From: DYEP01 sp040755615
GTDB taxonomy: Bacteria; Bacillota; Sulfobacillia; DUSP01; DYEP01
DNA: 64,000 bases
NCBI GenBank assembly: GCA_040755615.1
Contig: JBFMAL010000007.1
Span: 10,048-74,047, forward strand
Direction of reading: 5' to 3'
Shown: piece by piece, positions 8,014 through 16,660 of the stretch
Position numbering within the stretch: position 1 is the first letter of the stretch
How the letters are laid out: every line of letters starts with the position of its first letter
Made by a program: the position numbers and the translations under genes
Notes under the pieces: generated by a model
The model's input: only the letters and a program-made list of their open reading frames with translations
Told to the model about the DNA's origin: nothing
Databases searched by the model: none

Positions 8014-8616
8014 ATGGTGAAAGAACATGCGGGTCTGATAGATGGAATAGCGCTTACGGTTATGGAGGCGTGCAGGGCTAATACCAATACATTTGGGTAC
8101 GGTATCTGGACTCACCATATTCAGCATGTCGCTGACTACGCAAGAGACCTGGCCCGGCTACTGGGCGCCGATCAAGAAGTGGTCATCATCGCGGCATTAC
8201 TCCGCGACTACGCTGCGATCAAGGACCCGGGCTTCATAGAGCAACATCATATCCACGGCGCAGCAGAAGCGGAAAGGATACTCCAAGCAGCAGGTTATCC
8301 AGAGGATCGTATCGACCTCGTGAAGAAATGCATCCTGTCTCACCGGAGCAGCGTGCGGGGCAGAATGGAAACGAAAGAAGAAGCGTGCCTGGCCAGCGCA
8401 GATGCTATGGCGCACATAGAACAGCTGGCTTCGCTGTTTTATGCTGTTTACAGAGAACTCGGGATGGACATCGATGCGGGCCGGGCATGGGTCCTGGCGA
8501 AGGTGGAACGGGATTGGGAGAAGATGTGCGCCGAGGCAAAAGCGCTGATGAGGGAGAAGTATGAAGCGATTAGACTGCTCTTTGGCGGGACCTGCTGTAA
8601 TGCGGGAGAGGGTTAA
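8014..8616 (+). CDS. HD-domain protein with altered HD motif
   Basis: 200 aa, ATG preceded by AGAGG. It has the layout of small HD phosphohydrolases: HHIQHVADYARDLARLLGAD (first metal His at 34-38), AALLRDYAAIK (61-70), QHHIHGAAEAERIL (77-90), CILSHRSS, then ASADAMAHIEQL with the last Asp. In active members the second motif is AALLHDYA; here His64 is replaced by Arg (codon CGC, one transition from CAC) while Asp65 is kept. The other metal ligands look intact. It may be inactive, altered in metal use, or carry a recent mutation. It stands alone between degenerate regions. Confidence 0.75.
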   Translation: MVKEHAGLIDGIALTVMEACRANTNTFGYGIWTHHIQHVADYARDLARLLGADQEVVIIAALLRDYAAIKDPGFIEQHHIHGAAEAERILQAAGYPEDRIDLVKKCILSHRSSVRGRMETKEEACLASADAMAHIEQLASLFYAVYRELGMDIDAGRAWVLAKVERDWEKMCAEAKALMREKYEAIRLLFGGTCCNAGEG

Positions 8617-8881
8617 ATTATTTTCAGATCCGAAAGTCAGGAAATGCCCTTTTCTTCGCCAGTTTCCGCAGGATACTGAAAGCGCGCAGAAAGCCATCCG
8701 GGAAAGCGTAGCTCACATCAACGCCGGGTGGATTTCTTGTCTTGCAGGTCATATCACGATGCACACAACCGCCCGCTGCACCCTCCTCTCCGAACGGGAG
8801 ATGCGCAGGATCGCTCCTTTTCTCGACGTCTGCAGCAGAATCCCAGATTGACACCTCCACGTTGCAAAGGGTGCAGGCAAT
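8617..8881. other. Intergenic, no convincing gene
   Basis: A plus-strand frame from an ATG at 8600 stays open to 8851, but it overlaps the HD gene end, has no ribosome site and matches nothing I recognise. Confidence 0.4.
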
Positions 8882-9070
8882 TTAATCAACCAGACCCTTT
8901 TGCGTGAATTTCCTGGCATAACCGGATAAACGACAAAAAAGAAAAAGCATAAAAAGATTTACAGCGATGACAATCGTCCAGCGCATGACCAAAGAGGCCT
9001 TGTCCTCATGGTGAAAATCGCGGCCGAAGCTCCAGTACTTTTTAAGGTCATTAGAAGTCTTGTTCTCCAT
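8882..9070 (-). CDS. 62-aa single-span membrane protein
   Basis: ATG at 9070 sits 5 nt after AGGAGGTG. The polar N-terminus (KKYWSFGRDFHHEDKAS) is followed by one hydrophobic helix, about 30-48 (WTIVIAVNLFMLFLFC), and a basic tail. I do not recognise it. The strong ribosome site and clear topology argue for a real gene; it stands alone on the minus strand. Confidence 0.55.
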   Translation of the reverse strand: MENKTSNDLKKYWSFGRDFHHEDKASLVMRWTIVIAVNLFMLFLFCRLSGYARKFTQKGLVD

Positions 9071-9325
9071 ATCCCACCTCCTCCCCCCCTCGAAAATAAG
9101 CTTTTTCATTGGCGGTGGCGACGATGAAAGCGACTCCCTCGAAAACAAAGAGCAGAGATCAGGCGGCACCAGTTTCCAGATTCTGAAGTTCAACCTCCTC
9201 AAGCCTTCTTTTTGAGCCTTCTTGCAAGCGCTTTGCACGCGCTAACATAAAAGTTGACCACCCTGAGCTCGCCGCCCTACGCTGGAGGTGTGAACATCTT
9301 CTAGAGTCAGGGAACATTCCCGAAC

Positions 9326-9354
9326 TTGACACCTTGTGCATTGGGTTTTATACT
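9326..9354 (+). promoter_or_regulatory. Strong sigma-A promoter
   Basis: Consensus TTGACA (9326-9331), 17-bp spacer, TATACT (9349-9354). It reads toward the DUF1670 pseudogene with an expected leader of about 100 nt. One of the best promoter matches seen in the window. Confidence 0.6.
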
Positions 9355-9461
9355 GAACACACTGATAGGCCAAGCACTACATTGGATATTCCCTTTTATT
9401 GCCACCCGGTAGCAAGGTGGGTAAAGCAGGTTCGTTACATTACGCTGTAGGGTTAACGGAG

Positions 9462-10140
9462 ATGAAGTTAATGCGTGAAGGGAAGGGTAGCAACCGATAC
9501 GCAGCCCTTCCAGCCCGAGCGGTTGAGCCAGTGCAGCTGGCCTATTTACGAGAACAGTTCGATTTGGCGGTGCGTTCGCATCTGGCCGAGGAAGTGGTCA
9601 GACAAACCAATGCCGTGCTGGCAGCCTATGAGGCTGAGCAGGGTACTTGCCGGGTATTACCGGGTGAACTCCTAGAACGCATGACTGCTGAGGCCTGGCG
9701 GCAAGATGGGGTGCTCTCTATGCTGGACTTGGAGTGGTTGCTGAACGTCAACCCAGCGCTGATCCGCGAACTGCTCAATGCCTACCGAGAGCACTTCGGG
9801 GTCCTGCTGCCGACAGCCGGCATGGTGCTGGACATAGGGAGAACGCTAACCCACAAGACCATCGTGGTGGAGATGGCGCTATCGGGCCTGACGACCCAGC
9901 AGATCGCGCGGAGGATCTACCACACTCCAAAGGCAGTGGACAACTACGCTCCGCCTCTTCGACCGAGTGCTAGCGTTAAGGTACTATCGGGTTCCCTCAC
10001 GCGTGATGAGCCGGATGACGGGCCACAGTCCGGCTCCCATCGAAGAGTATCTGGCACTGGCGGAGGAACACTTCCTGACCAAGGAGGCCCTAGGCGAGTA
10101 TCTAGTCACCCGCGGGGTCGAACTGGAGCAGGTCAGTTAG
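9462..10140 (+). pseudogene. DUF1670 family protein, frameshifted
   Basis: The first frame gives MKLMREGKGSNRYAALPARA..., then LLNVNPALIRELLNAYREHFG, LPTAGMVLDIGRTLTHK and IARRIYHTPKAVDNY. One extra base near 9948 shifts the frame; reading on in the next frame restores LRLFDRVLALRYYRV, MSRMTGHSPAPIEEYL and EEHFLTKEALGEYLVTRGVELEQVS, ending at 10140. The combined product (about 225 aa) matches my recollection of DUF1670, a family of unknown function common near mobile elements in Clostridia and Chloroflexi. The helix-turn-helix-like stretch LTTQQIARRIYHTPKAVDNY suggests DNA binding. The ATG at 9471 is an alternative start. Confidence 0.65.
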
Positions 10141-10419
10141 ATCATCTGGCGGTTATCCATCATTCGTTTGCGGAACCTCTGTGAATCCATCAGGCAAAAC
10201 CTAGGCAGGGGGTCCCTCTGCCTACATGAAGGCGCAAAAGCGAAAATGCTCTCGGGTGTCGCGCGTCCGCAGTGCCTATGGCTGGGCAAGCCGCTATCAT
10301 CTTAGGCGCTCTCTGGTATCGAAGTCATAATGGAGGTCAGCGGAAGACTCGCAGAGAGCTCCTAGGGTAGAAGGATTTGCACGCTACGGCGCGAATGCAA
10401 TCTATTTGGAGGTGTCAGA
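10141..10419. other. Intergenic region without recognised features
   Basis: No open frame with a start and ribosome site, no clear promoter, no repeat. It may be remnant sequence between the DUF1670 pseudogene and the protease gene. Confidence 0.4.
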
Positions 10420-11250
10420 ATGTTTGAGGTCTTCTGGATATTTCTTTTAATATCTATGGTTTTTCCCATGATCCAAAAGCGTAACCTTGAAGCTACCCGC
10501 TATAAGATTATGAAGCAGTTTGAAAACAAACGCAACTCCCGCCTAATCACCATGATCCACCGGCAAGAATCCCTCAGCTGGCTTGGCTTTGCCTTCTCCA
10601 GATTCATCGACATAGAAGATTCAGAACAAGTATTGCGGGCGATTCGGATGACTCCTCCCGATATGCCTATAGATCTCATCCTCCACACCCCCGGGGGCCT
10701 GGTTCTGGCGGCCGAGCAAATTGCCCGCGCGTTAGTAAGACATAAAGCCAAGGTCACGGTCTTCGTTCCCCATTATGCAATGTCCGGGGGTACCCTCATC
10801 GCGCTGGCAGCCGATGAGATCGTGATGGACCCCAATGCAGTGTTGGGGCCGGTTGATCCGCAAATAGGGCGATATCCTGCCGCTTCTATACTTAGCACGG
10901 TCGCCCGAAAACCCGTTGAAAGGATCGAAGATGAAACATTGATTTTAGCCGACATTGCACAAAAAGCACAAAATCAAATGCGTTCTTTTGTAAAGGAAAT
11001 CCTGCAATCTAGAATGGACGCCGAAACTGCCCTGACTTTAGCCACCAGATTGACAGGTGGGGAATGGACGCATGACTATCCCATAACCTGTGAAGTGCTT
11101 TCTGGCATGGGGCTTCCGGTTTGCGCCAAGCTTCCAGAAGAACTTTACACGCTGATGGCTTTGTACCCACAACCGGTACAACGACGCCCTTCGGTACAGT
11201 TCATCCCCTTCCCTTACCGGAAAGAAACGCATTCAAAGGATGCGCCTTGA
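10420..11250 (+). CDS. SDH-family Clp-fold serine protease, membrane-anchored (copy 1)
   Basis: 276 aa, ATG after GGAGGTG. An N-terminal hydrophobic anchor (3-17, FEVFWIFLLISMVFP) is followed by a Clp/crotonase-fold protease domain of the SDH_sah (PF01972) type: LILHTPGG (87-93, oxyanion loop), VPHYAMSGGT (117-125, nucleophile Ser122), DEIVMDPNAVLGPVDPQIG (after 130) and GGEWTHDYPIT. Family members are proposed to cleave membrane or membrane-proximal proteins. The closest relative in this window is the 280-aa protein at 49208; the two share nearly every motif. It lies alone between a DUF1670 pseudogene and an IS graveyard. Confidence 0.85.
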   Translation: MFEVFWIFLLISMVFPMIQKRNLEATRYKIMKQFENKRNSRLITMIHRQESLSWLGFAFSRFIDIEDSEQVLRAIRMTPPDMPIDLILHTPGGLVLAAEQIARALVRHKAKVTVFVPHYAMSGGTLIALAADEIVMDPNAVLGPVDPQIGRYPAASILSTVARKPVERIEDETLILADIAQKAQNQMRSFVKEILQSRMDAETALTLATRLTGGEWTHDYPITCEVLSGMGLPVCAKLPEELYTLMALYPQPVQRRPSVQFIPFPYRKETHSKDAP

Positions 11251-11291
11251 GTATGGTCTCCCGCTCATAGCCGCCTGGTCCATGAAGCCAG

Positions 11292-11501
11292 ATATGGGCG
11301 ACAAGCATCCATCGCCTGAACGTGGTGCTACTCGTCCTCCGCAGGTACAGCTGTCACGAGGCGGCCCGGGTTTACGAAGACTCTCCAAGAAGCGTCCAGC
11401 ACTGGGTGCACCGTCTTACTTCCCGGGGCCTTACAGCGCTTAGGGAGGCCGACCGCCCGGGACGGCCTCCCCGGCTTTCGGAGTCGGAGCCTGTTACGTA
11501 A
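11292..11501 (+). pseudogene. Fragment of an IS630-like helix-turn-helix protein
   Basis: The plus frame reads QIWATSIHRLNVVLLVLRRYSCHEAARVYEDSPRSVQHWVHRLTSRGLTAL, then READRPGRPPRL and a TAA (11499-11501). It has the helix-turn-helix plus GRP linker typical of the DNA-binding N-terminus of IS630/Tc1-like transposases or their stand-alone HTH relatives. No start codon with a ribosome site and no catalytic part follow, so it is a fragment. Confidence 0.55.
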
Positions 11502-11554
11502 GCTCGAGCGCACGGCTACCTCGAGTGGCCGCCCCGCCAAGCCCCCCCGGTGGA

Positions 11555-12075
11555 TGGCCCACCCAAGCCGGGGCGGTCCCGGAGGTGCCGCACTCGAAGG
11601 ACCCCATCACGGACCCCTTGGCTGGCGTCACCCCGGTCACGGTGGTACCGGTAACGGACGCCCCGCAGAAAGCCCTCTTCGCCCATCTGCTCGCCCGCTT
11701 TCGGGTTCCACCGCACGGTGCGTGAGAACCTGAAGTACCTAGTCTCCGACCGGATCGGACGGCCCATGCCCTGTCTCTTGTTCGGCGCCGCGGCCTGGCA
11801 GTGCGCACCGCGTGACCGGTAGATCGGTTGGACGCCCGCGGCCCGGAGGGCGAATCTGTCCCTTCTGGCCAACAACACCCGCTTTCTCGTCCTGCCCTGG
11901 GTCCGCGTTCAACATCTGGCCAGCCACATCCTAGGCCAGGTGGTCCGGCGGCTCGCGGCAGACTGGCAGGTCAAGTACGGGCATCCGATCTGTCTCCTTG
12001 AGACTTTTGTAGACACTACCCGCTTCCGCGGGACCTGCTACCGAGCCGCCGACTGGATCTGGGTCGTTGAGACCA
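11555..12075 (+). pseudogene. DruA-like (DUF4338) remnant
   Basis: A frame break near 11710 separates VTPVTVVPVTDAPQKALFAHLLARF from VRENLKYLVSDRIGRPMPCLLFGAAAWQCAPRDR. An amber codon at about 11820 then replaces the Tyr of the RDRYIGW motif, and IGWTPAARRANL, NNTRFLVLPWVRVQHLASHILG, LLETFVDTTRFRGTCYRAADW follow. These are DUF4338 landmarks, the domain of DruA in Druantia and of several transposon proteins. At about 12075, where VGQTTGRGK would be expected, the reading passes straight into IS66 sequence. It is not a functional defence gene. Confidence 0.6.
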
Positions 12076-12076
12076 C

Positions 12077-13060
12077 ATGTCGCAGCCGGAACGCCGCCAG
12101 GTCTATGACCTGCCTCGCCTGGCGCTCACGGTGACCGAACACCGGGCGGAACGTAAGTCCTGCCCATGTTGCAGCGCCGCGACCAAAGCGGCCTTTCCGC
12201 CCGAGGTGACCCAGCCCACTCAGTACGGGCCTCGGATCCGGGCGGTAGCAACCTACCTGAGCCAGTACCAGCTGCTCCCTTATGAGCGCATCAAGGAGCT
12301 TTTCACCGACCTCTTCGAACACACCATCAGCCCGGCTACAGTAGTCGCGGCCTGGCGCCAGTAGAAGAGGCAACCATGGAGCAGATCAGCCAGGCCCCTT
12401 TGGTCCATGCGACGAGACCGGCATCCGTATCGGCGACCACGCCGCCAGCACCCCTACAGAGACCATCTATACCCCACACCCCAAACGCGGCCGCCCCGCC
12501 CTGGATGAGATGGGCATCCTATCCGGTTCAGTTGGCACGGCTGTCCACGATGCCCCGTCCCCTTACTTCTCCTACCCCGAAGTCCACCACGCACTCTAGA
12601 GCGCCCACCACCTCCGGGAGCTCACTGCCCTCGCCGAACAGGGCCAGCGCTGGGCCCAGGAGATGATCGATCTCCTCATTGAGATCAGGCAAATGGTGGA
12701 GCAAACCCGTAAGCGTGCCTGCCACCAGGCATTTGAACGACGTTACCAAGAGGTGCTCGCCCCCGGATGGGCCAAGAACCCTTCCGCCTGACCGCCAGAT
12801 AGGCCAGCACGGGCGACCCAAAAAGACCAAGGCCCAAAACCTCCTTGAGCGGCTAGAAAAACACCGCCCTGCCGTCTTGGCCTTCATGTACGACTTCCGC
12901 GTCCCCTTTGACAACAATCTAGTGGAACGCGACCTGCGCATGGTTAAGGTGCAGCAGAAGATCTCCGGTACCTTCCGGAGCTTGGCTGGTGCGCGGGCCT
13001 TCTGCCGCATCCGCGGCTACATCTCGACCGTGCGCAAGCGAACGCCACGCAGTCCTGGCG
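12077..13060 (+). pseudogene. Decayed IS66-family transposase
   Basis: The first recognisable part is RQVYDLPRLALTVTEHRAE, then CPCCSAATKAAFPPEV and QYGPRIRAVATYLSQYQLLPYERI (IS66 zinc-binding and N-terminal domain). After frame breaks near 12365 come DETGIRIG-like and HHLRELTALAEQGQRWAQEM, then a stop (about 12788) and finally KKTKAQNLLERLEKH, AVLAFMYDFRVPFDNN, VERDLRMVKVQQKISG and FCRIRGYISTVRK (the catalytic C-terminal motif with the final Glu). The first 150 or so residues of the family are missing, being replaced by the DruA-like remnant. Several stops and shifts; not functional. Confidence 0.8.
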
Positions 13061-13315
13061 ACGCTGGAAGCCGGGTCCGTGGCCAGCCGTTCCTCCAACC
13101 CCGCGCCCCCTGAACCGGCGTGACGCCAGACCCGCAAGTCTCCCCACCCGTCGCACCAGGGGATACCTCCCTGCGGACCGTTGCCAAACACTGGACCCGT
13201 CGCTCACCCAGTCCCCGAAATGAAGAAATCTGCGCACCCCTACACTGCTGGAAGGAGGATTTCCGGAGAGGGGCAAAAGAAGCACGCAACTGGTTCTTGC
13301 CAGGACGGCCTAAAT

Positions 13316-13446
13316 AGTTAAAACGCCTTTAGCTTGAAGCCAGTTCACCATGTCCAGTAAATCTCGGGTCATCATCACGGGGTGATAATGCACGCAGTCA
13401 CGCTTTTCTTGTGAACGTCCAGCCCGCCACAACGTTCATAGATCAC
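13316..13446 (-). pseudogene. N-terminal fragment of an IS110-family transposase
   Basis: A GTG at 13446 reads VIYERCGGLDVHKKSVTACIITP then stop; one frame over it resumes as MMTRDLLDMVNWLQAKGVLTI. The start YERC-GLDVHKKSVTAC (with the first catalytic Asp of the DEDD domain) and the TRDLL..VNWL helix are typical of IS110 transposases; the segment between them (EGKE.RTFGT in the family) is missing. Confidence 0.65.
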
Positions 13447-13470
13447 TTACATCGCCCTAACCCTCATCGC

Positions 13471-14676
13471 TCACGATTGCCGTTCGATCCTCCAGTCGCC
13501 TCCAGATAGCCATATCTTAAACGTCGCCCCGCACTTGCCGCACTGGATGGCTTGTCCTTCCTCGGGGCGGGTGCCAAAATACAGCTCCCAACCGCAAAGC
13601 GGGCAGAAGAACGCCACCGGGTAGTCGCCTTCTTGAAGCGCCTTCACAAGGTCCCTGAAGATGTTGATGTGCCCCATCTCCGACCTGGCCTGGTCGGCGA
13701 ACATCGCCCTGAGCTCAGGGTCCTCCACCTCAGCGGCAAATTGCGTATAGGTGGCCCACGCCACTTCCTCAAACTCCAAGTTCATTTTCATGTGAAGGAG
13801 GGCAGTGGAAAACCCGTTTCCGTCCTGATGCTTCGAGAGAAGCCAACGCAGGGCGTTTTCCACGTGGTCGCCTTCGGCCCTCTTGATGCCCTCGAGAACC
13901 GCCACGAGTCTCGGATTTGGTAAATCCTCGATCTGGTGCTGGTATCTCCTGTTGGCCCCATACTCCAGGTTGAGGGCAGCTATCACGTCAACGCGCTCGA
14001 CGTCGTCTACCTCCTCCTCCGGCTTGGCTCTGTTAGCCCTGTAGAAATCGTACGTTACGGGCGCTTTCCTCGTAAGCCTTCCTCCTCCAACGACATCGGC
14101 AATGAACAAGGTGTGCGTGCCCACGTCAGAGGACATCTCCGGTCTCACCCGACACTCCAGGTACGCCACTCCGGACGGGACGACGGGGCAGCCGATATTC
14201 GGAGACAACATGTATTCCCTGCCCGAAAACTTGTCCACCTCCCGACCGGATCTGAAGCCGAACCACTTTATGTCCCTCATGTTTCCCTTTCCGAAGACCG
14301 TGACGCACAGGACGTTGCTCGCCCTTATCAACTCATGAGTGAAGTTCTTCTTGTTGATTCCCACCGCCACCCTGGGAGGTTCTCCCGTGACCTGAAACAC
14401 GGTGTTACAGGTTTGGGCGTTGAGCTTGTCCCCCAACCGGGAGCTGACCACAAACATGCCGTAGGTGAGCGAGTAGAGCCCAGCCGAGACATCCTGGTCT
14501 CCCTCGACGACGGGTACTACGGGCGACGAAGATGGCTTTCGGCCCTCGTTGTCTAGTCGGGCTTCATCTTTCACCTCGACAAAGGCATCCCTCGGGGCCT
14601 TGCAGACCGGACATGGATCCGGTGGTTCCGGACCCTCGTGGATATAACCGCAGACGGTGCAGCGCCATCGTTTCAT
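13471..14676 (-). CDS. Rubredoxin-flavin reductase-ferritin-like-zinc ribbon fusion (Hrb-like)
   Basis: 401 aa from the ATG at 14676 (a TTG 18 bp upstream is possible; neither has a strong ribosome site). Four modules are visible: an N-terminal rubredoxin with CTVCGYIHEG and CPVC (C6, C9, C22, C25); a flavin-reductase domain (about 65-215: VSSRLGDKLNAQTCNTVFQVT, VAVGINKKNFTH, VGTHTLFIADV); a ferritin-like di-iron domain (about 225-350: EYGANRRYQHQIED, EGDHVENALRW, EFEEVAW, EMGHINIF); and a C-terminal ribbon CPLCGWELYFG...CGKCG. The first two modules alone match high-molecular-weight rubredoxin, an NAD(P)H-linked electron donor for oxygen/peroxide reduction in acetogens. The added rubrerythrin-like domain would join donor and acceptor in one chain. 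The next gene upstream encodes a separate rubrerythrin. Confidence 0.85.
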   Translation of the reverse strand: MKRWRCTVCGYIHEGPEPPDPCPVCKAPRDAFVEVKDEARLDNEGRKPSSSPVVPVVEGDQDVSAGLYSLTYGMFVVSSRLGDKLNAQTCNTVFQVTGEPPRVAVGINKKNFTHELIRASNVLCVTVFGKGNMRDIKWFGFRSGREVDKFSGREYMLSPNIGCPVVPSGVAYLECRVRPEMSSDVGTHTLFIADVVGGGRLTRKAPVTYDFYRANRAKPEEEVDDVERVDVIAALNLEYGANRRYQHQIEDLPNPRLVAVLEGIKRAEGDHVENALRWLLSKHQDGNGFSTALLHMKMNLEFEEVAWATYTQFAAEVEDPELRAMFADQARSEMGHINIFRDLVKALQEGDYPVAFFCPLCGWELYFGTRPEEGQAIQCGKCGATFKIWLSGGDWRIERQS

Positions 14677-14751
14677 GTGAAGCAGCGGGCCCAAGGTCCC
14701 GCATCTGACCCCCTTCCGTGGCTGTTGTCTTACTTCGGAGTCCGTCGCGCG

Positions 14752-15285
14752 TCAGTAGTTTTCACAAAGCGGCTCGTAGAAGGACCTTGGGTGGCTGCAG
14801 GCGGGACATACCTTGGGCGCCTCAATTCCCTCGTGGACGTATCCGCAATTCCTGCAGTGCCACTTGATAGGCTCATCTCGTTGGAACACAGTGCCGTTCT
14901 TCACTCGCTCTAAGAGCTTTCTGTACCGTATCTCGTGTTGCTCCTCGACCTCGGCGACCTCTCTGAAGAGCCGGGCGAGTTCCTCAAAGCCTTCCTTTTC
15001 GGCGGTATCCGCAAATTCCTTGTACATCTTGGTCCACTCGTAGTTCTCCCCGTCAGCTGCATCCACGAGGTTTTGCTGGGTATCACGTATCATCCCTAAT
15101 GCTTTTGCCCAGAGCTTCGCGTGCTCCTTTTCGTTTTCTGCCGTTTCCTGGAAGATGGCGGCTATCTGCTCGTATCCCTCCTTCCGGGCGACGCTGGCAA
15201 AATACGTATACTTGCTTCTGGCTTGAGACTCTCCGGCGAATGCAGCCAAGAGGTTCTTTTCAGTTTGAGTCCCCTTTAGGTTCAC
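14752..15285 (-). CDS. rbr: Rubrerythrin
   Basis: 177 aa, GTG at 15285 after GGAGGTG (the frame is open to 15570 but the ribosome site and family start fit here). The ferritin-like four-helix domain carries the di-iron ligands in NLLAAFAGESQARSKYTYF, ETAENEKEHAKLW and FREVAEVEEQHEIRY; the C-terminal rubredoxin-like domain has CRNCGYVHEG and CPACSH. It reduces hydrogen peroxide in the cytoplasm of anaerobes using electrons from a rubredoxin/reductase such as the downstream fusion protein. Same strand as the fusion, 75 bp before it, so co-expression is likely. Confidence 0.93.
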   Translation of the reverse strand: MNLKGTQTEKNLLAAFAGESQARSKYTYFASVARKEGYEQIAAIFQETAENEKEHAKLWAKALGMIRDTQQNLVDAADGENYEWTKMYKEFADTAEKEGFEELARLFREVAEVEEQHEIRYRKLLERVKNGTVFQRDEPIKWHCRNCGYVHEGIEAPKVCPACSHPRSFYEPLCENY

Positions 15286-16030
15286 TCCGTCACACCTCCA
15301 GTTTAGTTGTAGACGCGAGATTATCCGGCAAAGCCGCTGCCCTCGTGGGCCAAGCCTGCATAAACAATACATCCTCCAGCCACCTATTCGGCGCAACACG
15401 GCAGATGCCGGGCTACCGCCCACGCTGGTGCTCTTGCTACGGTGCTCCTTCGGCCACCACGATACGACTTTTCCTCGTTGCACTTTTCTGCGCGAGGGAC
15501 GTTTGTCCTGCCGCATTTTTTCGGCACAACCTAATTGTTCACATCGAGAGGGCTGAACATGAGTATCCACTCGCGTCTTCCGATGGCCGGCTGTTCAGTG
15601 GTCTCTGCCTTGAGCTCGCCCCTCCTTAGCAGAACGTACGCCTTGCTTTTGCACCCCGTGGCCGCAGCCGTGCTTAGCGCCGGTCTTGCTCTCGGCCCTC
15701 GGGACCTGGGCCACTGCGAACAGCCGCTACAAGAAACCGCTTGCCTGGCAGCCGTCGTGCTCGCTGTGCAGGTTCCCACTCTCGGGGGCGTCGTGCAGGT
15801 CTCCAGGGATCCGGTGTGCGCGATTCAAGCCTGTCTGGCCCAAAAAAGTGGCGGAGGCCCTCGTCGTCGGCACTGCCTTGGCGGTAGACGGCTTCGTAGC
15901 GGCAAGTCGCCTGATCGTGCAAGTTTTGCAGGCTGCGTTGCACCTTGACCTGGCGCAATTGCAGGCTCGGTGACTTGCAGAGTGTTCGGCTGGGTGTGCG
16001 GTTGGCCCGGGCCCTGCGGATCGGCCTGAG
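15286..16030. other. Degenerate region with unassigned protein-like pieces
   Basis: Minus-strand pieces such as KVQRSLQNLHDQATCRYEAVYRQGSADDEGLRHFFG (about 15950-15840) and LKAETTEQPAIGRREWILMFSPLDVNN (about 15615-15535) look like decayed transposase sequence, perhaps IS1634-like, but frames break every 100 bp or so and I cannot assign them with confidence. Confidence 0.4.
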
Positions 16031-16033
16031 AGT

Positions 16034-16660
16034 TCATATGCCATGTTCGACCACCGCCAGGCGGACCGCTTCTTCGTTGACCTGCTTTAGTCCTTTCTGA
16101 CAGCCATAGACAAGCGCAGCGGTGGCGAGGTTATTGACAAGGCGCCGCAGTCCCCGGCTGACGGTAGCGATGGCCCCCATGGCAGATTCGGAGAAGACCG
16201 GGTAGGTCGCCCCGGCAAGTTTCATATGGTGTTCGATCTAGGCGACTACCTGATCCTTGGTCATGGGCTACATCTTGTATCGGGCGGTAATCTTCTGGCT
16301 GAGCGGCTGGTGGTTGACCAATGAGAGTTTGACGACAGTTGAGGCAGCCCATAGAGAACAAGCACAAACGGGTTTACCGAGTCCATTGCGAAGTTAAACA
16401 GCAAATGGAGGTCCGAAAGGAAATCGGAATTCCCAGGTGCATTTCGTCGGTGATGATAAACGGTGTGACCTTATCGCCCTGGTGGGTCGTTCGACTTTCC
16501 GGTAGGCTGGCTGGAGGTTCAATCCTTTTTGGGGCTTGTTTCAAGACCCCGTGGACCTTCCGGCGGTACGTCACCTCCAGCCACGCCCCGAAGTACTGGT
16601 TCAGTTGCTCAAGGGTGGTAGTCTTTCCGGAGGTAATCAGCGCGTAAGCCTACGGTTCGA
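16034..16660 (-). pseudogene. ExeA-type AAA ATPase of a transposon, decayed
   Basis: Reading 3' to 5' on the plus strand gives, in shifting frames, AYALITSGKTTTLEQLNQYF (worn Walker A), PFIITDEMHLGIPISF (Walker B with DE), NFAMDSVNPFVLVL, GLPQLS, and finally HMKLAGATYPVFSESAMGAI, RRLVNNLATAALVYG and VNEEAVRLAVVEHGI. The last part is the C-terminal lid of ExeA/TniB-like ATPases that accompany DDE transposases (PRRINNLA..AL motif). Several frameshifts and stops. It runs head-to-head into a plus-strand DDE fragment at about 16640. Confidence 0.6.

Larger units (their letters stand above)
11251..13460. mobile_element. Insertion-sequence graveyard 1
   Basis: Four different transposon-derived fragments lie end to end: an HTH fragment, DruA/DUF4338, IS66, and an IS110 N-terminus on the opposite strand. 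All are truncated or frame-shifted, and no intact terminal inverted repeats were identified. The order suggests repeated insertion into earlier elements. Confidence 0.7.

Noticed and set aside
8600..8851. Possible 83-codon gene after the HD-domain gene
   Set aside because: No ribosome site, overlap with the HD gene, no recognisable family.
11555..12075. A functional Druantia-type defence gene
   Set aside because: Only a DruA-like domain with a frameshift and an amber codon; no druBCDE neighbours.
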